From Taenia hydatigena (taxonomy: Eukaryota > Platyhelminthes > Cestoda > Cyclophyllidea > Taeniidae): a stretch of 64,000 bases of DNA. The position numbers were made by a program, and so were the translations under genes. The stretch covers positions 1,968,860-2,032,859 of the forward strand of contig JADWOT020000004.1 of assembly GCA_036345935.2 (NCBI GenBank). The letters run 5' to 3'. Positions 21,666 through 33,723 of the stretch are shown piece by piece (within the stretch, counting starts at the first letter, position 1; each line of letters starts with the position of its first letter). The notes under the pieces are model-generated. The model was given only the letters and a program-made list of their open reading frames with translations, had not been told where the DNA came from and did not search any database.

Positions 21666-22650
21666 ATGGCCGACGCAGGGGAGGATGAACGAGGCCGTTG
21701 GAGAAGATGCCATGATTTAGCAGGTGCCAGTTTTTCTACCATCTCGCACTCTTCCTTTCAGTTTCCTTCTCGTACATCCACCACTTACTCCGTGTCAACC
21801 AAACTCGATGTGCGTGGAGGTGAAAGTCCTCGTGGAACTGGACCTCTTCCCACCACTTCTATTCCCGAGTTGCCTTTTTGCCGAATCTGCCACGATACCG
21901 GCGAGGATTCTTGTGGACCACTAATTGCGCCATGTCAGTGTGACGGAAGCTTGAAGCATGTGCACCAATATTGTCTCCAACGTTGGATTGACATGCGCCA
22001 CCTGAAGAGGTGTGAGCTGTGCCATTCTAAGTTTAAGAATCCCATGCTCGCAATACCCAATGGAAGGGTAAGTTTATGCAATGTGTGGAAGAGCCTAGCC
22101 ATAGTTGTTACGGTTTCTGCAAGATCCTAGTAAACTGATGCCTCAAACTACTTGTTGCAGAAGCATCTGTGCATTATAAGTAGTCGTTGATCGCATTGGA
22201 CTCCAATCTATTGCTTTGCTTATGTGTTCTTCATCCACTCCTTCCAAATTCACTTGGCCGTCACTTAACCTCGAGGTTATTTTCTTGTTCATTTGTGCAC
22301 TTCTACGCCGTGTCCATCCCTATCCACGCATCTTTTCGTCTGGCGGATAACTTAGTGGTCACGATCTGTGGAATGGCATTAATTGTGGTGCTTGATAATT
22401 TTTCGTAGAGCAATCTGGCTGTGCCTCTGTGCAGGGCAGCTGTGTCTATTCTCCGCCCTTAGCGATTCGGTGGCTTGTCTTCGCCTTCTCCTATTCCACG
22501 GCCCCCATCCCTCCTAATGCCATGTCTCCGACTTTGTGTGTAGTGGCTGTTCTGATAGCCTTTACATGTCTTCATTTTGTCGGACTTTTGGCCTGTCAGA
22601 TAGTGGTAGGCCTGTGTGAATATGAGAAGAGTGGACGTCAAGTGGAATAG
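21666..22650 (+). CDS. RING-CH (MARCH-type) E3 ubiquitin ligase, intact RING domain
   Basis: The start is the first ATG after a stop in frame (MADAGEDERGRW). Exon 1 (21,666-22,067, 134 codons) ends at a GTAAGT donor. Residues 71-123 form a complete C4HC3 RING-CH domain: C72, C75, C90, C92, H100, C103, C116 and C119, with FCRIC, LIAPCQCDGS, HVHQYC and CELC motifs. This domain recruits an E2 enzyme and promotes ubiquitination, usually of membrane proteins. Exon 2 is less certain. CTGTGCAG at 22,427-22,434 fits phase 0 and opens 71 codons to 22,650 with a strongly hydrophobic segment (SPTLCVVAVLIAFTCLHFVG), giving about 205 residues. An alternative acceptor at 22,160 runs into a stop after nine codons. 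Family members are usually about 250 residues with two membrane segments, so a middle exon may be missed. Confidence 0.7.
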
Positions 22651-23311
22651 GAGTATGTGGTGCAAGAACCCTCCAGACGGTGAATCACAAGTGCACGAAT
22701 GGTGTCATGTATTGAGATGGTAAAGCGCCTTTGCTTGGACTTTTTTGCCCTACCAGTCATTTCCATTGGACATAATTTTCCACCCATTTCCAGACCCCAT
22801 CATTCATGTTCGTGATCCATGCCAATTTCCGTCCTTTGGAGTGCGTGCACTTGGAAATGCATTCTATCGCACATGCGATAAGATTATGGAGAATCCGTTG
22901 ATATATTTGAACTCTTCAAAGGCACATGGAGGTGTGGGACTAGAAAGCTGGGAAGATTCGAGGCAGATTTTTCCTACCGACTGTTCTATTTGATTTGAAT
23001 AGAGCTGTTGACTGACACTCCATTGCTCCGTTCTGCCCACATTCGCCCATCCAACCAAACCTGATAAGCAATGCTTCTCGCGCCTCACAAGTTCTGCTGC
23101 CTATCCATCCATCCACCCATGCAACCATTCATCCGTTTTCAGCCAGGTAACCGAATGCAGTGGGAAGTCGTAGGATGTGTGGTCTGCGCTGTGCGCCTCA
23201 TGAAAGAATTGACATTGTCGCCGTGGAAATGGCCTGCATGGCTGTGCGCCATGGTGAGTGGCTAGTTGAGGCGGAAGTAGGTGGTCTGACTCGCCACTTA
23301 AAGTGGGAGGA
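22651..23311. other. 3' flank, no recognised gene
   Basis: The run 'tatgtggtgcaagaaccctcc' near 22,652 matches 29,700 (tacgtggtgcaagaaccttcc). The VEMACMA codons near 23,226 match the C-terminal exon of RING-CH copy 2 at 15,500. A CCAT/CATC simple repeat lies at 23,103-23,130. These look like remains of further duplicated pieces. Confidence 0.4.
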
Positions 23312-23587
23312 AGGAAGGAAGAAGGGGAGGAAGTACAGAATTGGCGTTATTGAGGGGATGGGATGCAGTCATACAAGACCAGTGCCTGTCTGTAGCAGTG
23401 GAAGCGGTGTTGCTTTCGCAGCTCTATGGGTGCAATGCAATGTGATGCATTGTTGTGCAAGGAAGAGGAAGGAGGTGGTGCAAGACAATGCACCGTTTAG
23501 GTTGATGCATTGAAATGATGCCTCACGTGTACTGGCTGCAGTCTCCTTGTGAGGCGTCATTGCTGATGCAGTTTAGCAGTTGGCCTA
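23312..23587. repeat. Element S, copy 2
   Basis: Nearly identical to 18,787-19,062, with only a handful of differences over 275 bases (for example gggatgggatg versus gggatagatg). The rest of the surrounding sequence is unrelated, so the copied unit has sharp limits. Confidence 0.8.
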
Positions 23588-26500
23588 ACTGGGCACATCT
23601 GCAGCGATCCGCAGGAGCCACGTCTCTTGATGATGCCGCATACCATCATTCTCGCATCGTTGGTTCCATTTTGCATTTTCAGAGGAGACCGTTCTACTGA
23701 GCAGTCTGTGCAGACCACGAGGATAAGGAATTGCAATGAATGTGCGGTAGATGCATCTACTCCTTGACGATTCCACTCAACCAGCAGATTCCTATTTTAT
23801 CCTCGGATTTCGTTTGTTATTTTTTTACGGAACTTGTTACACTTTTGATAAATTGTGAACGATGAAACACTACAATTGTGTCTCCATTGATCATTCGGTC
23901 GGCATCGGTGGAATGATGTTGAAGGATGCCGGAGGTGTGGGTGCGTGAACTTTGGTGCATGAATTGGGTGATGGCAACTGGCCGAATGCTGGACTTGTCA
24001 GTCTCAATGCGTCAATGAGGGCAAATCGAATAAGGATTATTATTAATGCAGGATTGCTGCCAAATGCTGCAAGTGAAATTCCCAGCTTTTCCTATGTCTC
24101 CTTGTTGACCTCTTTACGAAGCTGAGGAGGCGAAGAACAAAAGCAGTCGCCAATCATCCGATTCAGTGATAACCTTAAGGACTGCAATCATTGACAAGGC
24201 TTTGGGTAGCAAAATCACTGAGTACTTGTCAAGGATTGTCTAGGATCGACGTGAATTGCCAACTTTAGATCTTCGAATAGGCTTGCCTTTTAACGGCACA
24301 AGTCAAAGACTCATTTTGGCCAAAGGAATACGGTCGCCACGGTGCAGTTTATGGGCGTAGAGAGAAGGGAAGAAAGGTTGTGTCCACCGTAGTTGTTAAG
24401 AATGAGACATCCATCAGCCAAAACTGAAAAATAAGCAGAAGTGGATGTGGAGTGGAAGCGTAGCTGCTGGCCGACGATAAGATCAAGTTCACTGGCAAAA
24501 TCGCCTGCGATGATACGAGTGGAGCATGTTGGAGTTCACTGCTCCCATTTGTAATCACAGCTTCAAAGCGAATCCCATCAGCAAAGAATGAGTCTCAATT
24601 AACCAGAGACGTCACAAATGATGGTGGAATGGCGGTGATGCAGAAGAGCACAGTAGATAAAGTAGGGGGCGTGAATCTTTCTCCAAACGATTCACGTGTG
24701 TGGAAGCATTCATCCATCCATTCTCCCATCCCAGCATCCAGCCTGCTTGAAATAGCTGCACCTGATTGCATTGAGATGCGGACAGCGCTCATGGCAAGTG
24801 GCTGCTGAATGCACCCGTGCTACTTCAATGTCTACTAATAAAAGTGTAAATTCATTCCTATTCCCTTCATCCCAGGAGCTAAGCGGTCCTTCTATTCTTT
24901 ACGGTGTTTATGGGTCATTCGCTTCATGGCAGTGCGAGGTGCGGAGGTGTGTGGGTGTCTATACTTGGCAATGGGGACAATTGACTCCCATCTTGGTCTG
25001 CAACTCACTCATTTTGTCCCATTCATGGTTTGCTGCAAACAGCATTTAAACGCTTCACTCACATGGCACCACTCATGCATCCATTCTCCTCTACTTTTAT
25101 CCATCCTGATTGAGAAAGCTGTGTGTGATTGCATTGGGATGCAGGCAGTGCTCGTGGCATTTGGCTGTCGGACGCATTGATGTGTGTTGTGTGTTGTTCA
25201 CTCCATGGTTTAGCTGCTCCAATCGCATGAAACGCATTTTCATTTCAGCGGTGTAGTTTAGTAGGTAGTCTCACTTTGAAGTCACACACACTCACGTGGA
25301 CACACACACACACACATCTGCGGTATTATCATGTTGAAGCCTATAATCTACTCAAGATGCAACAGTGCTGCATTAATGCCTTCTTGGGAGAACATACTTT
25401 GGCTTCGAGCATTCTCGGGAGCTCACAGAATGCATCAAGCAATGCCACATGAATCCTCTCTTGTCGTCGCTACGGAGGTGCACGATGCCTTTGGGGAATC
25501 CACCTTGAGTAGTTTGCCATTCTGATGTCATGCAGTCATTTTGGAACATGGAGTTGATTGGCACGAGTCTGTGATCATCACGTCTCAGCGCAGATTCCAG
25601 TGCACTCGCATGCAATGGTCACCAGGGCGAGGCTTGATCGTCTGGAAGCATTGGGTGAGTTGGAATGCATCCCTCATGACAAATTTCGGGTTCCACATCA
25701 TCAGTGTTTTGAGAACACGTTTTATCTTCTTATTTTAGGCAAGTTTTTGGCAAAATTCAACTACATTTCACGAAAATCCTACACATATTTGTGTCTGGTT
25801 CTAGTCCACCGATTGCCTTAACTGATGCGCTCTCGGCTTGTGTGCATCGTGAAGAAGACCTGATTTGTGTCGCCTCCGTGGAATACAGAATGATGAATGA
25901 AGTGAGGTGGAGGGTGCGATGATTGGCTGTCAAATGCCACGAGATAAAAGCACACCTCAGATGCTCCATTAGCTATTTGTAGAACTCAAATCGATGCAAG
26001 TGGATAAGTCATGAAGGTGCCTGTCACTTGAGTGTCTAATGGCACTGTTGCCTGAGAGAATACGCTTGCACACACTGAAAGTGCTGCCTACGCCATTTCA
26101 CACTGGATGATGAGAAGTGATAGGGTCCCTTAAAACTCCTTACTACAAGGCTGTCCCTTCTTATTTCGCAGAAATGCATTCCACTGAAGAACACATTGCA
26201 CAAATTTAGTGTCTCAGAACGTCTCATTTGAGTGGAAAGCTCTCCGTCATCTCTGCTCAATCAATGAAAGCTGACTTGGAGGCTTTTAGGTTATTGGTAG
26301 TCAAGCCAATACCGACAGCTGAAAATGCTTTGGTTCGTGTCACTCGTTCTACACTTGGGACTTTTAATGTCAAGCGTCACTGATGTGATATTTTCTACGT
26401 TGTCAAGGGAACAACAGATTATTACAAATAAATGGACAAGCGTACTGGGTGCCATCTCCCCTCCCAGGCGGCACATGATGACAATCACAGTGGAGCATGA

Positions 26501-27030
26501 GATCCTCCAAACCAAAGGCCAATTTATGTGGCCACATTTGTACTCCATCAGTTTTAAATGTTGCATTCACTTGTTGTAAAGTCGTTCAATCGCGCACTCT
26601 GATTATTTCATTTCTTACATCAAGTGGCAATGTAAGCGCAATCGCTTTGTGCATGTCTTGCTAGAATTTGGATAGGCACTCTTCTAGAGTTTCTCCACTG
26701 CTTGATTAGTTCGTCCACTGGTGCCGCTTGCCTTATCACCACAAGTCTGTACTTGGAAATGGAGATAATTGGCTTGGCTATGATGAAGGCCACTCCATGA
26801 CTCCCATCTTGGCCTGTAACTCACTCATTTCGTCCGGTACATGATTTGGTGCAAGCGGCACTCATAACTTGGGTCACTTTGATAAGTGCCATGCGTGCAT
26901 GGTAAAGCGAACACAGAGTGACTCGAATGTAGTAGGTTAAACTTTCCCTCCAACCGATGGTGAGAGTTGTGGATAACTTAACTTGCTTGTTTACTTAAAT
27001 AGAATGAGTAAGATATTTTTAAAATCAACT
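23588..27030. other. No recognisable gene; small local duplications
   Basis: A segment at 24,690-24,810 (catccattctcccatc, gattgcattgagatgcggac) is repeated about 365 bases on at 25,065-25,175. A segment at 24,955-25,050 is repeated at 26,750-26,850. A CA-rich run lies at 25,284-25,318. The stretch at 25,390-25,470 resembles 27,620-27,670. No open frame here has a recognised domain. Confidence 0.45.
25284..25318. repeat. CA dinucleotide-rich microsatellite
   Basis: Interrupted (CA)n run around 'gtggacacacacacacaca'. Short and of no evident function. Confidence 0.8.
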
Positions 27031-27034
27031 TCAT

Positions 27035-27225
27035 TGAAATGATCTACGGTCAATGCTGCGTGGCGATTATTGTAGTGCGAATGAAATCAAGTCGTTGAGT
27101 TAGGGCAAATCAAACCAACCGCGACGCTCTACTTGTGACAGTCTTGCACTTAGAGGAATGAAGACTGAACGCTGAGAATGAAGGACATTCCACGACGAGT
27201 GCCTTAACATTTGTGGTTAAATTTC
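27035..27225 (+). repeat. Fragment of the 3' end of block Y
   Basis: The run 'caatgctgcgtggcgatt...gttgagttagggcaaatc...cgctctacttgtgac' aligns with 44,028-44,190 and 60,960-61,110. More diverged than the two main Y copies. Confidence 0.55.
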
Positions 27226-27404
27226 GTCATTTTAACTGCGGTTACCTCTACCCAAAAAGAAATCGAACTAGTCATGTCACCTCAAATGCTATTGCCATCA
27301 AAGTGGACAGAATGAATTGTGATGGATGGTTTCGAAGGGAAACAAATCAGGCGTCAGTGTAGTAGCATGGTATAACAAGAGTAAAGATAGTTGTATGGAT
27401 GCTT

Positions 27405-27665
27405 GAAAACACTAGCGTTCCGAGGCTTCCTCAATAGCAAAAAAGGCAGTATACTAGAGCAGAATATATGTATTCAACGACAGAGGGAAATAAGCTGCTG
27501 GCATGGCCCGGAGGCCAGCCTACGCAGCTACGGCCGGATGGCCACCCCTGTGACCCTGACCGAAAACCGCTAGTACAAGCATACAAAGTACTACAAAACA
27601 GTATTTCTGCTACACTCCAAAGGCTACACTTTGGCTTCGAGCATTCGTGAAAGCTCAAAAAATGC
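27405..27665 (-). repeat. Inverted fragment of module Z'
   Basis: The reverse complement aligns with 53,680-53,870 and 61,270-61,460 (gtagtactttgt, ggtttcggtca.ggtcacaggggtggcc, gggcca.g.cagcagcttatttccctctg). On the minus strand the equivalent frame is interrupted by TAG where the other two copies have a Trp codon. Confidence 0.65.
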
Positions 27666-27879
27666 ATTAAGCATTAGATTATGCTTTAGAATATTTCAAC
27701 AAATGTGGACTTAAATGAGGCGTTTCAGTCAGCACAGAAAAAGCACTCGAAATATTTAACTATTTACAAATCACGCAGCGTCAAATAAATCTCTAAAAAC
27801 GATGGTCCACATCTTCACAATAAAAAATTATTTTTGTTAGCTTAAATGCGATTACGAACTATTTTTGCGCATGCTAATG

Positions 27880-28545
27880 TTTAAGTGTGTTGTTTCGCTG
27901 GATCTCTGTCGGTGCGTTGAAGTCCACTAATTGCATCGTATTTAGGGTTGTGGGCTGCGGATGCCCTTTACGTGAGCGTTTGCTGTGAGATTTTGTGGCC
28001 ATTAAGTTTTGCGTTGGGGAGTTAGTTGACTCTGAGGGTGCTACAGAACACAATTGCGAATATAACAAGGTGATCTGCTCTCCATGCGGCGTTATCGACG
28101 AGTTGAACACTTCCTAGAACATGCAAGGTTTATATGAGCTATTCCTACTTGCCACTACAAAGGAACGCATCATTCGCCTTGCAACTTGATACATGTCGGA
28201 TCCCTGAAAGGCAGATTCCTTGCAGCACTTTGTAGTTAGTGTTCCAATAATAGTCTTCATTTCTTGTTCCTTTTACTTGGCAACATTAGCTTCGTTGATC
28301 ATTCCTGCATCCGATCCTCGCCAATGCGTTGTCTACCATTTCGTGTAGTGTGTGGCGGAGAGGTCAGTGAGGATGTGAACGGTCTGTTCCTCATCTGAAG
28401 GAAAATGCGTTCACTCTTTGTGCCTAGCATCTGTATAGACTGAACTGGGAGCAATAGACTGACGCTGGAAGATTGTAAAGACCAATTTCGTTGTGTATTC
28501 CTTACTTCCCTCATCCGAATAGCGAGTTCACGATTGCAGTACTTA
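27880..28545 (-). repeat. Block W copy b
   Basis: Partner of 11,780-12,455. On the minus strand the frame 27,874-28,110 is open for 78 codons (ITPHGEQITLLYSQLCSVAP, then SESTNSPTQNLMATKSHSKR) and stops. The 12 kb copy has the same residues split by stops. Upstream, the frame at 28,299-28,514 covers the piece that reads EECTHFPSDEEQ in the other copy. Exon limits are unresolved and the family is unknown. Confidence 0.5.
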
Positions 28546-28714
28546 ATGTAATGTAATGTGATGATCTAACACAAATTGCTTGAAATTGGAGCATGGGCAC
28601 TACGACCACGGCCTTTGGAAAGTGTAGGGGCAAGAAGTGGACAGTTGCAGTCAGTTTCTTGCTCTAAACACATAAAATACTTCCAAGTGTTACCATGTAA
28701 CGCCAATTGGGGAG

Positions 28715-29380
28715 GAGCTTGCAACACTATTAAGCATACAGAGTTGTTGATGGACTCATTGATGTTGGCCAATCTTGCCTTGGCGACTTAGACACTCGCA
28801 TTCACTCCTGTGTATTGTGAGGAAACGACCGAAGGCACAGGAATCATCAACTCATTTAACTACTTATAGTGGGAGGCCAGTAAAGAAACTAAAATGCAAG
28901 TGAAGTTGCATGAATAAGAACAATCCGTCAGGCGTTGGTGTAGTCTAGCGATTTATTCAGATTTACCGAAAAGAAACCTCTACGAAACCCTCGATATCTT
29001 CAAGATTTCTACAGCGACACAGTCGCTTGATGACTGCTCATTCACTCTCAAAATAATTACTTTTGAAAATCCTTTGCTGGCGGAGGATTAAAAGTGACCA
29101 GAGAACGTTCACATTTTGGCAGCCACTGCTCCATGCGGCTTTTCCTCCTCCACCTTCAAACCCTTTGAATGAGCGGATCTACCTGACAAGGTCGCATTTA
29201 TTTAGAATCACACAAGTGACGTGAGTACGCCGATATCCCCTCTAGCTTGAAGAATTATGACGGCTCCTCCACTGCAACACTTGTGACCACCGGAGCCTTC
29301 GCTCCTTCATTCCTTTCTTCCTGCCTTCCTTGAGGGTGCATTCAAACAAACACCGTTCTAATATCGTTTTGGCGCTATTC
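28715..29380 (+). repeat. Partner of the 470-1,165 inverted segment
   Basis: Aligns with the reverse complement of 470-1,165 in two blocks (28,715-28,830 and 29,040-29,380). Plus-strand codons equivalent to VVDGLI-V-S-LGD-DTRI are visible at 28,743-28,815 with interruptions. Decayed. Confidence 0.6.
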
Positions 29381-29459
29381 CCAAGCAGTCATTCATCCAT
29401 GCCCTACGCACTTATCCACCGTTAGCCTAGCCTGAGCGACTAGTACATTGTCGTGGATA

Positions 29460-29640
29460 GATGACAGACGGATGGCAGTCTGTTCTCCTTTTAGTGGGAG
29501 CCCCACGCTTTTGAAATGTTTGTGCCACTCCTCGCAGGCTCATTGATTTGGTCCAGCGTTGTCGCCTTCACCAGTCCTGCAGCGGGACTTCTGTGCTCTC
29601 GTTCCTGCTCTGGAATAGTGGACGTCGTCAAGGTTGTCGT
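29460..29640 (-). pseudogene. Relic of the block X 'GTEIRK' exon
   Basis: The minus strand reads TTTLTTSTIPEQEREHRSP, then LVKATTLDQIN and SGTNISK before a stop. It matches residue for residue at many positions with the exon at 52,000-52,215 (IPERKREHNSP, LVNAAALDQIN, GTGISK). Many differences still preserve the residue, which suggests this was once a selected protein segment. Confidence 0.5.
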
Positions 29641-29880
29641 CTTTTGGGTTTGGATCTGGTGTTAATTGGAGAAAGCCTTATCTCGAGCGAAATACGACTA
29701 CGTGGTGCAAGAACCTTCCAGAGGGTGGGTTGCGAGGCCGCGTTGGGCTGCTGTGGCTTGAGACTGGACAAGAAAGTGCTGGAAGAGAACGAGTTACCCA
29801 CTACAGGACATTTTAGAGCTCTGTCCTTTTTGCACAACCAATCACCCACATAACCACTCTATAAAGTCACCATTTCTCCC

Positions 29881-30369
29881 CTAGCACTGCTCCAAGATTA
29901 TTAAGTGATCTACGAATGGGTTATAATTATTCACTTCAATACCAAGGTGTACGATTGGAAGGCCACGAGGTCTCGAGGTAGATTTTGCCCTCAATGCATG
30001 TACATTTAGAATGCTCCCCACCAACTCAACATGGTTTACTTCGTTCGTATGACCAGCTGCCTCATATTTAATACAATTTCCAACCATCGTTGCAATCCCG
30101 TCCCGTGCATTCGTCGGTCCAGTGCGCATTAATCCAGCCAACCCTGCAAAATTCAAACAGAGATTGTAGTAGTCCACCTTCATGCACCGTATTCCTTGCC
30201 ATGGCGCATCCTTTTTCTTTAGCTTCTCTACTGTCAAACCTCTGCCCATTTGCCCGTTTGCGGTTGCTAAATGAATTGTACCTTGCATGGAAGGGATATG
30301 CCGTCTATTCGTGCCCATTCTCCAGTCGGTGTGGGTCACAATGCTTGTTTCAGTTGCTGCCAAATGCAA
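29881..30369 (-). pseudogene. M17 aminopeptidase-like relic with a long open frame (162 codons)
   Basis: The minus-strand frame begins MHLAATETSIVTHTDWRMG. The second half runs VDYYNLCLNFAGLAGLM, then a stretch through NHVELVGSILNVHA, and ends LGIEVNNYNPFVDHL. Its order and length (about 80 residues) fit the M17/NPEPL1 core from Tyr-Asp-Thr-Gly-Gly-Leu through Arg-Asp-x-Gly-Gly-Ala-Ala and His-Ala-Val to Val-Glu-Ile-Asn-Asn-Thr-Asp-Ala-Glu-Gly-Arg. The catalytic signature NTDAEGR is replaced by NYNPFVD, and the metal-binding Asp of YDTGG is replaced too, so it cannot be an active enzyme. The homologous frames at 39,650 and 51,480 are broken. Family call by eye only; an unrelated protein is possible. 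Confidence 0.4.
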
Positions 30370-31464
30370 AAAAGAGTATAAGAGGCAATTAAATTTCGGA
30401 TGTTTGAGCAGTCACTAGATGAAGGAGCAGCGAAGCATTCAATATCGCCTTTCACATTCCACTCTAGGTGCAATTAGCACCAATCGTGGAATTCAATCCT
30501 TCAAATAATGCTTCTCTACCGCAACCCAAATTGATCTACATTGCAGCGAATTGGCAACAAATAAGATCTACACCTCTTCACCAAACTCTCTTCCCTTTTG
30601 TAATCAGAAGGCAGCTCCTCCACTGCATTCGAACCATTGTTCAACTTATTGCTTGTGTACCACCTAACATCCTATAGCTGTGACGGTTCGAGCCGATGCG
30701 ACGTCCATGCAGCAGCATCAGACACTTTCGTACACCTAAAGCACATCTTCCAATGGCAGAAAGGCAACCGCAGAATCTCACTCAAACGGTCGTAACTTTT
30801 AAAAATCTCAAAAACAAAACTTGCCGATTAAGGCAGCCGTTCCAATCCCAATGACACATACAACAATGACCCCACAGCATCACCGGTTTGGGGTCACACT
30901 ATCCCCAATGGATCAGTGCGAACTCACGGTGGCGCGAGTTAAACACGAAGTGGTGTCCTTTGCAGCTATCTTCACGCTTTCCTACCAAACATAAAAGGCT
31001 ACGGACTGAATCGTTTCTACAGGATTCCGGTTTTACGATCCATGGGTCGTGGCGATGATTTGGAAAGGATCGCCAGAACTGTTAGTGATTGCTTCGTTAC
31101 CAGCGCTGCATACATGCAGTGTCTCGCTTCCACTACGTCATCTTTCCCTTCCCGCACTCATCGAAGTGGCACATTTGGATCAAAATTAATCAAAACCACT
31201 TGGAGTTGGAAAACCAGACTAAATACTAATGTGGACTTGAGTAATTGACTAGTCTTTAGGTGTTGGCGGCAAACGTGCTATCAAACCAGTAGAGTTTGAT
31301 ATGCATTACTGAGTTATCTCTGCGACTAACCACATGACTCCAGTGATGGCATTATGCAACGAGCAGGACGAAACTCGACATTCTCGGCGTGGGATTAGCA
31401 CATCAGTTGCATGGATTTACCACACTGCTGAACCAAGTACTCACCTAAGCATGCACTTCAGAAG

Positions 31465-32600
31465 CCAGCAACCTTTCTTCGCTTCCAGAGCAAGGTCGAA
31501 GAGAAGAATGAGGAGGTGTTGTTAATCGGCCATCCGCTGTCTCGTCGATGTCTCGTGGTTGCCTTTCTTCTTCTTCTACTTCCCTCGTCACCTATTGTGC
31601 TAATCCCATGTCAGTCGTTGGCCACAACGCATCCTACAAGACCCAACATTCTGCATTATGATGGTCCAATGCATTCCCGTCTAACACCCTACAACCCCAG
31701 CCCGCTAATCACCAACTGTCACCTAAAATGCCGCATTTTGATGCGCACCAACTGGGCCGAATAACTCAAGTCCCCAATGCATTCCTTCGTAATGCATCCG
31801 TCTCTCCATTCATCAGGCTACTACACCGCACTTGTGTGTGCCTTGGTAGAACAAGTCGGGTGTCTTTATAACAGGAAAATCGTGAGATGGCTAATCCACA
31901 AACGCATTAATAAGTGTGTTGAGGAGGCATCAGAGGAACTCAGAGCCTCCGAACAACAGGTAGAAATCGTTTGGTGTCACATTGCAAACAAATAGACGGA
32001 TGTGCGTACGTATTCTCGCACTCACCACCCATCATAATAAGGCACCGTAGTGTGTTGGATTCTGATGTACCAGAATGGACTTAAAAAAGGTCATTCAAAC
32101 TTGCGTGCATGCAAATAACTGCTACCAAATAGTTAAACCAAACTAAATGGCCGGCAAATGAATCGCTAATACTACAATTGAGTGCCACTTTCGACGTGAA
32201 GCAACTTACAAAAAACCGAGGCATCTACTCATGGCAACAAGTCAAGACAGCGCTCCTGCTATTCAAATGCTTCGAAGCATAGCGTAAAACACCAGCATCA
32301 ATGCGTGCAGAGAGAAAGTTATGCAAAGTTGAATTTACTCACCTTGTGAGGCATCGTGTCGTCACAATCGCACTTGTGCCTTGCAGGCTCCTCCATTTCG
32401 TCCAAATGTCCACTGTCCAACTTTATGCCCATCGAATTTTACAACTGAAATGGAAGCAAAGCTCAAGTCGAAACAGCAACACACTCACTCCGAATTCACG
32501 AAGGCGAAAGACGGACCAACATCTGGTCGGCAAGTAAATACCAACCTGCTCACTTATACATCCCATAAGTGGACATCAATCAGTCCGCTCACTTTAAAAT
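31465..32600. repeat. Left arm of a large inverted repeat
   Basis: The reverse complement matches 34,310-35,345. The outermost 150 bases are best conserved (gaagaatgaggaggtgttgttaatcgg in both). The inner parts (32,380-32,560 versus 34,320-34,500) are weaker. The arms are separated by about 1.7 kb. The outer end lies inside the first exon of a RING-CH gene. Confidence 0.75.
31490..31615 (-). pseudogene. RING-CH gene first-exon fragment, minus strand
   Basis: The minus strand after an ACAATAG acceptor-like site reads VTREVEEEERQPRDIDETAD, then GRLTTPPHSSLRPCSGSEER. It is almost the same as the first 43 residues of the 35.2 kb gene, then homology stops with no RING. This is an orphan 5' fragment created by the inverted duplication. 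Confidence 0.65.
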
Positions 32601-33304
32601 ATTAATGCAATCATTGTAAACATACACGTTTTCCATGGATGTGTGTACATGTTGGTGCATGCAATGATTTGAGTAATTTGTTAGGACCACTACACGCTCC
32701 AACGAAGCAAAATGCACGCCCTTTTCTTGTTACTCAACGCAATTGTTGTTGAGCTTGTCTAAGTGACCAAAGCGAGATCGTCCAATACATTTTTTAAGCT
32801 TAGAAAACTAGTAGTGCAAACAATTTTCTAGTCATTTTATAACAAACGGCACCTGTTTCTAGTAAATCATTTCTGTGGTAAAAATCTCGCTTTTCTGCCA
32901 CTCACCACATCCTACAGGCCTTGCGTACTGTGTTCATGTAGCATTTGATTTGTGCCGAACTGTGAGTCTGCAGGTGGTGACAGCACGTACATTCAATGCA
33001 TCTGTCAGCCCAAGCTGCGACTAGGTTGAGAAGCACTTTTTTCATTTAAAATTCTACACAGTTCTACGAGATAAAACTCATTTGTGAGGGCTTATCAAGT
33101 TTTTATTAACTGGATGTGGGCCTTTGATCGCCTCCCAATTCCACCGATTAGGATGAATTGTTGCTGCTAGCACGGTACCTGCCACTTCTCAGCTCGCAAT
33201 AGCATTTATGCCGTCTATTGACTAGAATTTAGTAAGCTATGCCCATATTTCGGGCATTCAGAAACCAAATTAGACAGTAGCAATGAAGAGACGCAAAATA
33301 AACA

Positions 33305-33723
33305 GTGGGAAAAGGGCCTTTTTTGGCTGATTGTTTAGTCTTTGCTGCTTCGAAGGCAGGATTCTTCTGGCTCACTGTCTGGCTGTGTTGTGTGGGCACA
33401 TCTCAGGCGCACTTGGTATCCAGACCGTATCTTGCGAGCTCACAAACCATCTTACACCAGCCACAAAAGCTTACAGATGCAAAGATTAAGTAGCGATGCA
33501 GAGCTGTTTGTCACCACTGGAAAGAATCGTGAGGGAAACCAACGCCATCAAAAGTACCAGCATTGCCTTCGTACATTTCAGAGAGTCGCCATTATGTGGA
33601 TGCTTAACCAAAAAAGAAGCTTTGATAGATAATTATGTAAAGGCCTTATCTGAAATAAAAATAATACCTGATTGCAATGCTTTGTTTGTTCTGGCTGTCG
33701 ATTCCGATCGCAGTCAGTTGTGA
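33305..33723 (+). other. Possible exons in the centre of the inverted repeat, unrecognised
   Basis: The frame 33,496-33,723 (75 codons) starts MQSCLSPLERIVRETNAIK and continues with protein-like composition to DCNALFVLAVDSDRSQL. The preceding frame 33,305-33,493 is hydrophobic in its middle. No second copy in the window and no domain recognised. Codon use looks plausible, but the frames are short. Confidence 0.2.

Larger units (their letters stand above)
29460..30560 (-). repeat. Inverted partial copy of block X
   Basis: The reverse complement of 29,460-29,860 aligns with 51,810-52,270, and of 29,881-30,560 with 37,660-37,900 plus 39,650-39,900. The order along the minus strand is the same as block X on the plus strand, but the RING-CH 5' fragment and the 38.5-39.6 kb part are absent. 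This copy may therefore represent the layout before those pieces were inserted into X, or they were deleted here. Confidence 0.7.

Noticed and set aside
25284..25318. CA repeat as a regulatory Z-DNA site
   Set aside because: Short interrupted microsatellite with no nearby gene; no support for a function.
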